Shown here: positions 50,825 to 56,112 of the stretch, piece by piece
Layout: the number at the start of each line of letters is the position of its first letter
Position numbering within the stretch: the stretch's first letter is position 1
Source of the DNA: CAYZAW01 sp964476505
Lineage (GTDB): Bacteria; Bacillota; Clostridia; Christensenellales; CAG-138
Length of the DNA: 56,112 nucleotides
Assembly: GCA_964476505.1 (NCBI GenBank)
Contig: CAYZAW010000006.1
Span: 1-56,112, forward strand
Direction of reading: 5' to 3'
Notes under the pieces: model-generated
Told to the model about the DNA's origin: nothing
The model's database searches: none
Seen by the model: the letters and a program-made list of their open reading frames with translations, nothing else
Made by a program: the position numbers and the translations under genes

Positions 50825-50852
50825 AAACGGGAAGTAATCTTGGAGAAAACAC

Positions 50853-51305
50853 ATGGAACTTGTTCGGCAGTTGTTATCAAATCCAACCCTAACAACGGCG
50901 GCGCTGGGCTGGCTGATCGCGCAGGTGTTAAAGCTGATCATCCACGGTATCGTCAATAAAGAATGGAAGCTGGAACGCATGGTGGGAAGCGGCGGTATGC
51001 CAAGCTCCCATGCGGCAACCGTTTGCGCCCTTGCTACCTCCGCCGCTATCCATTACGGGCTGGCATCCTTCGAGTTTTCCGTATCGGTGATTTTAACGGC
51101 TGTGGTGCTGCACGACGCACGGGGCGTTCGGCTGGAAACAGGCAAGCAGGCCCGCGCGATCACGGCTATCATCGAGTATCTCAAGGAGGGCGGCACCCCC
51201 TTTGATATCCCGGAGGACAACCTCAAGGAGCTGATCGGCCATACGCCCTTTCAGGTGCTTGTGGGAAGCATCATCGGCATCGCCACTGCATTCATCGTAG
51301 GATAA
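50853..51305 (+). CDS. Divergent PAP2 family (YuiD-like) membrane protein
   Basis: A 150-residue membrane protein of the divergent PAP2 family (DUF212). Family marks are GSGGMPSSHAATVCAL (a PAP2-like PSSH) and VVLHDARGVRLETGKQA, with three to four helices. The other classic PAP2 motifs are missing, so phosphatase activity is uncertain. TTGGAG precedes the ATG. A family B hairpin array fills the space between it and araD. Confidence 0.9.
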   Translation: MELVRQLLSNPTLTTAALGWLIAQVLKLIIHGIVNKEWKLERMVGSGGMPSSHAATVCALATSAAIHYGLASFEFSVSVILTAVVLHDARGVRLETGKQARAITAIIEYLKEGGTPFDIPEDNLKELIGHTPFQVLVGSIIGIATAFIVG

Positions 51306-51313
51306 AGATGCAT

Positions 51314-51441
51314 ATGGGGACGTTGTCCCCACGCCCCTACCAAGGGGCATTGCCCCTTGGAACCCTTCCATCCGCCCAAATATGGGCGGATAAACGGGGT
51401 CTGGGGATGTATCCCCAGCGGGGCTTGGGGCGGAGCCCCAA
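51314..51441. repeat. Family B hairpin-array repeat, copy 2
   Basis: Modules M1 (GGGGAC/GTCCCC, from 51314), M2 (CCAAGGGGC/GCCCCTTGG at 51340-51360) and M3 (ATCCGCCCA/TGGGCGGAT at 51370-51391) are almost identical to those at 13163. The fourth hairpin is different: CTGGGGAT/ATCCCCAG at 51401-51418. M5 is TTGGGGC/GCCCCAA at 51425-51441. It lies just before the araD ribosome site (TAGGAGG at 51453). Confidence 0.88.
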
Positions 51442-51465
51442 TTAATCGTTATTAGGAGGAGTATC

Positions 51466-52167
51466 ATGCTGCAAACGTTGAAAGAGGAAGTATACGAAGC
51501 GAATATGCTGCTGCCCAAGTACGGGCTGGTGGTGTTCACATGGGGCAATGTGTCCGGGCTGGACAGGGAAAAAGGGATATTTTGCATCAAGCCCTCGGGA
51601 GTACCGTATGAGGAGTTGACACCGGCGGACATGGTACTGCTGGATATGGAAGGCAAGCAGGTGGAGGGCAGCATGCGCCCCTCCTCGGATACTCCAACGC
51701 ATTTGGTGATGTATCAAAACTACCCGCAGCTGGGTGGCGTGGTGCACACGCATTCCCGCTGGGCAACAATTTGGGCGCAGGCCGGACGGGATATCCCCGC
51801 GTACGGCACCACCCATGCGGATTATATTTACGGCCCGGTGCCCTGTGCAAGGGAATTGACGGATGACGAGATCAATGGCGCGTATGAACGGGAAACGGGC
51901 AACGTGATCGTAGAGCGATTTCGGCATGACGGCTTAGACCCGCTGCATGTACCGGCAGTACTGGTAAAATCCCACGGCCCGTTCACGTTTGGCAAGGACG
52001 CGGCAAACGCCGTGCACAACGCCGTTGTGCTGGAGGAAGTGGCAATGATGGCGTGGCATACGGAATGCCTGCCAAGCGTGCAGCCCAAGCCGCAAGCCAA
52101 GCAAGCGCTGCTGGATAAGCACTTTTTACGCAAGCACGGCAAAAACGCCTACTACGGACAAAAATAA
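51466..52167 (+). CDS. araD: L-ribulose-5-phosphate 4-epimerase
   Basis: A 233-residue class II aldolase-family enzyme that interconverts L-ribulose 5-phosphate and D-xylulose 5-phosphate. Zinc ligands H94, H96 (VVHTHS) and H170 (VKSHGPF) are in place, with D75, the catalytic D119 of THADY and a C-terminal Tyr of NAYYGQ; all sit one residue from the E. coli AraD numbering. Sequence such as FTWGNVSG and IKPSGVPY is typical. TAGGAGG precedes the ATG. No araA, araB or sugar transporter is adjacent, so it may act in a dispersed pentose pathway. Confidence 0.96.
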   Translation: MLQTLKEEVYEANMLLPKYGLVVFTWGNVSGLDREKGIFCIKPSGVPYEELTPADMVLLDMEGKQVEGSMRPSSDTPTHLVMYQNYPQLGGVVHTHSRWATIWAQAGRDIPAYGTTHADYIYGPVPCARELTDDEINGAYERETGNVIVERFRHDGLDPLHVPAVLVKSHGPFTFGKDAANAVHNAVVLEEVAMMAWHTECLPSVQPKPQAKQALLDKHFLRKHGKNAYYGQK

Positions 52168-52188
52168 CCAAGCGGATACCGCAAAAAA

Positions 52189-52221
52189 GCAGCGCCCACA
52201 TCGAAATGATGTGGGCGCTGC
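52189..52221. terminator. Strong terminator between araD and the converging membrane-protein gene
   Basis: GCAGCGCCCACATC and its exact complement form a perfect 14-bp stem with a 5-nt loop. A run of six As on the left gives a T-run for leftward transcription, so it mainly ends the gene at 52242; it should also stop araD. Confidence 0.88.
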
Positions 52222-52241
52222 GTTGTTGTAAAGGGGCACGA

Positions 52242-53258
52242 TTACTTATCCGTCAGCGTGTAGTACCAGAGGGTGATCAGGTCGATAGAGAAGCCCGCTA
52301 TCACGATCCACATGAATACATTGCGGAAAACGTTCCAGAAGTTGTTCAAGAACGGCAGCCCCTCAATAGTGCCTACTGCGCCTTGCAGCATGACGAACAT
52401 CGACTCGTTCCAAATGGGCTGGGTAAACACGATGACGCAAAGGATCACGGAAACCACGTCGATAGCTGTCAGCGCAATGGCAAGGCGCATGGTGTGCCGC
52501 CCCTCCAATAGTTTCAACACCTCCGCAATAACTCCCAGCAGGCAGGAGCAGGCAATAAACGGCAGGAAGGTCGAAAACACGCTCATGTCGAACACGGGGA
52601 TCACGGTGTCTGCGGTATAGATGGCGATGACCTGCGGCGCTGTTACGATCAGCAGGAAAAACAGCATGGAAAACACGATGCCAACGATGCATTCCGCAGG
52701 AGAGAACCGGCTCTTCTTCTGGGGCACCGGGGGCAGATCGCCCAGCCAGTTCTCGTTGAAGCTGCCAACGTTGATGCCGCGCCACTCAAATATGGCGAAC
52801 AGCAGCGTTACGAACGTGGCGGCGGAGAACAGGCCGGAGAGCGTGTTTCCAAGCCACTCCGCAAACAGCTGGAAGCCGTTTAAGCTCTCGGGGTTGGTGC
52901 CGATCTTGATAAAGCTTACGATGGTCATGCCCAAGCCCACTGCCAACAGTACGATCTTTAATACCATCAGGTACTGCGGGAACAGCTCCGGGCCGATCAA
53001 ATACCTTGCGCCCTTTTCGCTGGTGGTGTACCGCGCTGCGAATTCGGCGGGGGAGCCCAGCTCCATCAGTACGATGTCGATGTCCTTTTTCGTGGGGGTA
53101 ATATCCCCGCAGCGTGCTTCCAGCATGTCCTCGATCAACCCCCGAAGCTCCGCTTCGATGTCGCTGCGGGATTTCTGCGGCAGACGGCGGGTCACCTGAT
53201 ATACATAGCGCTCGATGGTGTCTTGTACGGTGTTGGCTTTTTGATTGTTCGTTTCCAT
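52242..53258 (-). CDS. HAAS/DUF1700-type membrane protein paired with PadR
   Basis: A 338-residue protein. Residues about 10-80 form a soluble helical region (YVYQVTRRLPQKSRSDIEAELRGLIEDM), the HAAS-type domain that usually accompanies PadR regulators. Seven to eight membrane helices follow. The function is unknown; family members are thought to act as membrane sensors or partners of PadR. The ATG at 53258, one base after the PadR stop, has GGGAGTG at good distance; an ATG six codons earlier overlaps padR. Confidence 0.82.
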   Translation of the reverse strand: METNNQKANTVQDTIERYVYQVTRRLPQKSRSDIEAELRGLIEDMLEARCGDITPTKKDIDIVLMELGSPAEFAARYTTSEKGARYLIGPELFPQYLMVLKIVLLAVGLGMTIVSFIKIGTNPESLNGFQLFAEWLGNTLSGLFSAATFVTLLFAIFEWRGINVGSFNENWLGDLPPVPQKKSRFSPAECIVGIVFSMLFFLLIVTAPQVIAIYTADTVIPVFDMSVFSTFLPFIACSCLLGVIAEVLKLLEGRHTMRLAIALTAIDVVSVILCVIVFTQPIWNESMFVMLQGAVGTIEGLPFLNNFWNVFRNVFMWIVIAGFSIDLITLWYYTLTDK

Positions 53259-53259
53259 A

Positions 53260-53604
53260 TTATTGCTCACTCCCATTCAGCAATTGCTCTAAATTCTTTG
53301 ATAGCTCCATCCATTGTGCGCGAAGGGTGTTGTATACCAGATCTCCCGTGGGCGTACGCAGGTAGTATTTTCGCGGTTTTGCACCGCCGGTTTCCCACTC
53401 GCTTTTTAAAAGCTCCTGCTTCTCCAGCCGCCGCAGCAGCGGATACAGTGTGTTGGCCTCAATGGGCACGCCGATGTCTTCCAGCTCCTGCACCAGCGAA
53501 TATCCGTATATCGGCTTTGTGGCACAGGCCAGCACGCACAGTACCGTGGTGCCCCGCCGTAATTCCAGCGTTAAGCCGGAAAGCAGCTCCTTGTAATCAT
53601 CCAT
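53260..53604 (-). CDS. PadR family transcriptional regulator
   Basis: A 114-residue winged-helix regulator: LELRRGTTVLCVLACATKPIYGYSLVQELE, then EANTLYPLLRRLEKQELLKSEW and KPRKYYLRTPTG. The short C terminus is typical of subfamily 2, whose members sense small molecules or membrane stress and repress their own operon. GAGGTG lies 7 bp before the ATG. The promoter carries two inverted repeats, probable PadR sites. It is first of two genes. Confidence 0.92.
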   Translation of the reverse strand: MDDYKELLSGLTLELRRGTTVLCVLACATKPIYGYSLVQELEDIGVPIEANTLYPLLRRLEKQELLKSEWETGGAKPRKYYLRTPTGDLVYNTLRAQWMELSKNLEQLLNGSEQ

Positions 53605-53622
53605 TTCTTTCACCTCGCTGGC

Positions 53623-53656
53623 ATTATACTGTGTAGCACACACTATTGTCAATAGT
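53623..53656 (-). promoter_or_regulatory. padR promoter with two inverted repeats
   Basis: On the minus strand, perfect TTGACA (53652-53647) and TATAAT (53628-53623) are 18 bp apart. ACTATTGTCAATAGT at 53642-53656 is a palindrome over the -35 box, and TGTGTAGCACACA at 53630-53642 fills the spacer. PadR is the likely binder. Confidence 0.85.
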
Positions 53657-53780
53657 AAAATAATAAAAATATTTGATTATAGTGAAATTGCAGTTACTAT
53701 GAAATGAACGGCAAATAAAAACCCCCATTTGGGGGGATAAACGATTTGCGATCATGCAGGCTTTGACTAAGAAGTAAGCC

Positions 53781-54788
53781 TTATTCCTCTACCACTGTCA
53801 GCTCTGGGTTATCCACCAGCGGATGCTGCGACATAACGGTTTGGATGGCCAGCGCCAACTCCGTAAGCGAGGAGTAGTCCGAAAGCGCGTCGTTGAGGAA
53901 GCTGGATTCCAAAAGATCGCCCGCTACATAAGCGTAGCCCTGTATGGGGTTTACGCCAAAGTAGTAATTCTGCTTGGGATCGGGGCCGCGCTTCAGGAAA
54001 AACAGGTATACCTGCCGGTCGAACAGAGAAGGCGCTTCGTCCGCGCCGTGCCCCATGGGCTGAAGCGTAACAGCATCCAGCATGTTCGCCGCGCGGTCGG
54101 GGCAATGGATAAATGTTAGCTTTTCGCCGTAGCGGAAGGAGCCCTTCATAGAGGCGTATGCTTCCACCGTTACCAGTTGGGCGTTGTACTGGGCTTTTTC
54201 CGTAGCGCCGCCGTCGCGGATCAAAAAGCTGTGATTCTTGGTGTCCTGCAGCTCCGAAACGCGGCCTACGAATATCTCGTCCGAGGCATCGACCAGCGTT
54301 GCCAGTGTGTTGTAATACAGCACCGGTGCGGGGGCGGATATGATGGAGGACAGTACTTTGATATCGTCTTTTAAAGCCGAGAGCGATACCCGCTCGCCTT
54401 CAAACAGCACCTCGCTGTCCATTACCGGCAGCGGCTCGCCGCTGACCGTGTAGCCGGGAACGTCCTCCGCGTAAAAGGTGTCCGGCCCGGGCGTAAGGTA
54501 CAGCAGGTATGTGTTATCTACGGTCATTGCGGTATTGGGGCAGTGTAAAAGCGCGCCCGTTTGCATGTCTCCCGCCAATACGTCGCCTACCAGTACGTCG
54601 CAGCAAGGCTCCCCGCCGGCGTTGGTGTGCGTTTCCTTACAGGTGGCGGATACGATCAAGGCCGCATCGCGGTATTGCAGCCGCAGCCCCGTGGGCAGCT
54701 CGGGCGTGGTGGAAACAGGAGCGGAGCAGGCGGAAACAAGCAGCAGTGCCGCTAAGCATGCCGCCAGAACGGACAGGCGTTTCCGCAT
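53781..54788 (-). CDS. Lipoprotein of unknown function
   Basis: A 335-residue lipoprotein with a clear lipobox LLVSAC (C21). The mature part looks like two related halves: each has a segment of the type DAALIVSAT...VLAG...LLHCPNTA...YLLYLTPG (about 40-110) and EIFVGRVSEL...AYASMKG...TFIHCPDRA...VYLFFLKRG (about 170-280). This suggests an internal duplication of a beta-rich domain. No enzyme motif is seen. It stands alone on the minus strand between PadR and a family B repeat. Confidence 0.8.
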   Translation of the reverse strand: MRKRLSVLAACLAALLLVSACSAPVSTTPELPTGLRLQYRDAALIVSATCKETHTNAGGEPCCDVLVGDVLAGDMQTGALLHCPNTAMTVDNTYLLYLTPGPDTFYAEDVPGYTVSGEPLPVMDSEVLFEGERVSLSALKDDIKVLSSIISAPAPVLYYNTLATLVDASDEIFVGRVSELQDTKNHSFLIRDGGATEKAQYNAQLVTVEAYASMKGSFRYGEKLTFIHCPDRAANMLDAVTLQPMGHGADEAPSLFDRQVYLFFLKRGPDPKQNYYFGVNPIQGYAYVAGDLLESSFLNDALSDYSSLTELALAIQTVMSQHPLVDNPELTVVEE

Positions 54789-54904
54789 ATTACCCCTCCT
54801 CCCAAAATACTCTACTTATCTTAAACGATTCATCGGCAGTTTTGGTTGCAAACTTTATTCTTTCATCTATCGTTTGCAATCCTGCCACATTGCGCGGTAT
54901 CCTA

Positions 54905-55090
54905 TTGGGGCTCTGCCCCAAGCCCCGTTTAAGGGATTTCATCCCTTAAAAATCCCAAAAACAAATACTATATAACCAGTTACGGGCGTTATTGTATCAA
55001 TACGTTTACGCTTCCCTCGCCGGGATATTTCCCGGCGTAAAGGGGGTGCAGGGGATACATCCCCTGCCGGGGTTTGGGGCGGAGCCCCAA
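54905..55090. repeat. Family B hairpin-array repeat, copy 3 (two half-elements)
   Basis: The left half is an inverted copy of modules M5 and M4 of copy 1: TTGGGGC/GCCCCAA at 54905-54921 and TTTAAGGGAT/ATCCCTTAAA at 54928-54950. After about 65 bp of unrelated sequence come CGCCGGGA/TCCCGGCG (55018-55037), GCAGGGGAT/ATCCCCTGC (55048-55067) and TTGGGGC/GCCCCAA (55074-55090), matching the right end of copy 2. The 313-bp region 54789-55101 holds no gene. Confidence 0.85.
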
Positions 55091-55101
55091 TAAGAATACT
55101 C

Positions 55102-55701
55102 CTACATCTCGCGTCTGCCGGAAAGGGCTTTTGCCAGCGTGACCTCGTCGGTATACTCCAGATTACCGCCGATGGGGATACCGTGGGCAATTCGTGTGAC
55201 CTTCACGCCCCGGTCATGCAGCAGCCGGGAGATATAAGAAGCGGTAGCCTCGCCCTCCACGTCCGGATTGGTGGCGAGTATCACTTCCTTCACATTGCCT
55301 TCCTCCAAGCGCTTAAGCAGCGCCGGAATGCGGATATCGTCCGGCCCAACGCCGTCCATGGGGGAGATAACGCCTTGCAGCACATGATACAGCCCCCGGT
55401 ATTCGCGGGTGCGTTCCATGGCTAAAACGTCCTTGGCATCCCGCACCACGCAGAGGATACTGCGGTCGCGGGCGGTATCTGCGCAAAGGGCGCAGGGGGT
55501 CACGTCCGTATACCCGCCGCAGACGGGGCATGTTAAAACATCCCGCTTGGCATCAAGGATGGCGTTAGCCAGCTCCGTTGCCTGCGAGTCCGGCGCGTCC
55601 AGCAAAAAGTAGCAAAGGCGCTGGGCGGTTTTGCTGCCAACGCCGGGAAGCCGTGCCAGCTGTGCCGAAAGCCGGGCGATGGGTTCTATTTGCTGTATCA
55701 T
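55102..55701 (-). CDS. recR: Recombination mediator RecR
   Basis: A 199-residue RecR, which with RecF and RecO loads RecA at single-stranded gaps. An N-terminal helix-hairpin-helix (ARLPGVGSKTAQRL), the four-Cys zinc motif CPVCGGYTDVTPCALC, and a Toprim domain with DVLAMERTREYRGLYHVL and ILATNPDVEGEATASY are complete. Length is standard. The ybaB start-recR spacing is 3 bp, so they are co-transcribed. A family B element follows the stop codon by 11 bp. Confidence 0.97.
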   Translation of the reverse strand: MIQQIEPIARLSAQLARLPGVGSKTAQRLCYFLLDAPDSQATELANAILDAKRDVLTCPVCGGYTDVTPCALCADTARDRSILCVVRDAKDVLAMERTREYRGLYHVLQGVISPMDGVGPDDIRIPALLKRLEEGNVKEVILATNPDVEGEATASYISRLLHDRGVKVTRIAHGIPIGGNLEYTDEVTLAKALSGRREM

Positions 55702-55704
55702 GCC

Positions 55705-56052
55705 TTATAACCCAAGCCCCAGTCCGCCCGTGAGCTTACCCATTTCCGCCTGCGTGGTCTCCTCGGCGGCACGAAGCGCCTCGTTGACCGCAGCCAGTAT
55801 CATATCCTGCAACATTTCCACATCGTCCGGGTCTACGCAGTCCGGGTTGATGGAAAGGGATTTCAATTCCTTTTTACCGGTGACTACCGCTTCTACCATG
55901 CCGCCGCCGGATTTTGCGGAGAACTCGCGGGCGTACAGCTCCTCCTGCATGTTCGCCATGTCCTGCTGCATCTTCTGCGCCTGCTTCATCATCTGCTGCA
56001 TGTTCATGCCGCCCATGCCGCCGCCCATGCCCGGAAAGCCGCCTCTTGCCAT
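55705..56052 (-). CDS. ybaB: YbaB/EbfC nucleoid-associated protein
   Basis: A 115-residue DNA-binding protein of the YbaB/EbfC family. Helical N-terminal part (MMKQAQKMQQDMANMQEEL), then KSGGGMVEAVVTGKKELKSLSINPDCVDPDDVEMLQDMILAAVNEAL is the family core. A Gly/Met-rich N terminus (residues 3-18) precedes it. AGGAGG lies upstream of the ATG. In many Bacillota the order is dnaX, ybaB, recR, so dnaX probably lies just right of the window. Confidence 0.95.
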   Translation of the reverse strand: MARGGFPGMGGGMGGMNMQQMMKQAQKMQQDMANMQEELYAREFSAKSGGGMVEAVVTGKKELKSLSINPDCVDPDDVEMLQDMILAAVNEALRAAEETTQAEMGKLTGGLGLGL

Positions 56053-56089
56053 AGAAATACCCTCCTACAATAATATTTAAGGTTTAAGG

Positions 56090-56106
56090 CACGGCAGCCA
56101 GCCGTG
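56090..56106 (-). other. Small hairpin upstream of ybaB
   Basis: CACGGC and GCCGTG form a 6-bp stem with a 5-nt loop at the right edge of the window. On the minus strand only CCTT follows, so this may be a weak terminator of the preceding gene or a chance hairpin. Confidence 0.35.
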
Positions 56107-56112
56107 TCATTT

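Overview
The window looks like a chromosomal segment of a fairly GC-rich, anaerobic, gut-type member of the Bacillota (class Clostridia). This is an inference. The grounds are strong GGAGG-type ribosome binding sites, sigma-70/A promoters with near-consensus boxes, the ybaB-recR pair, a YlmH-type S4 protein, DUF1836, a divergent-PAP2 (YuiD-like) protein, PadR with a HAAS/DUF1700-type membrane protein, an EFR1 flavodoxin-ferredoxin and a desulfoferrodoxin domain. No phage, plasmid, transposase, integrase or CRISPR genes were seen. A run of 100 Ns at 7006-7105 marks an assembly gap inside a tandem repeat.

Layout. 1-6820: tRNA-Thr, a CPBP membrane protease with a fused alkyltransferase/AlkA DNA-repair protein, a secreted NlpC/P60 protein, then PAP2 and GNAT genes on the minus strand. 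6821-7761: repeats and hairpins only. 7762-16328: a small membrane exporter; a TetR-EFR1 operon facing an AbrB-ABC exporter operon; a lipoprotein serpin; an MFS transporter with a ROK regulator; and an XRE regulator fused to a complete-looking desulfoferrodoxin. 16610-22939: a large soluble hybrid histidine kinase, YlmH and a membrane EAL protein. 23413-33710: two complete ABC importers, one of nucleoside (BMP/NupNOPQ) type and one with a fused permease and an ATPase carrying a large insertion. 33940-45269: HAD phosphatase, MGT-type glycosyltransferase, then four cyclic-di-GMP enzymes in a row and a GDSL hydrolase. 45423-56112: DUF1836, a Pro-rich anchored protein, a chemoreceptor, mntP behind a yybP-ykoY riboswitch, an orphan response regulator, YuiD-like protein, araD, PadR plus membrane protein, a lipoprotein, recR and ybaB.

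How the parts relate. The dominant theme is signalling: five proteins with GGDEF and/or EAL domains, a hybrid kinase, an orphan response regulator and a chemoreceptor, with no flagellar or pilus genes in view. Two of the EAL proteins form an overlapping tandem pair, one with all catalytic residues and one that has lost most of them. A second theme is transport, with local regulators and well-defined operators (TetR, ROK, PadR).

The most unusual non-coding feature is a set of intergenic hairpin-array repeats. Family A has two copies that differ mainly by compensatory changes keeping their stems paired. Family B has three copies that are mosaics of interchangeable hairpin modules. Family C is one nested, MITE-like element. 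These are the best candidates here for an undescribed element. The serpin also has an unusual leader in which its ribosome binding site is one arm of a perfect hairpin.
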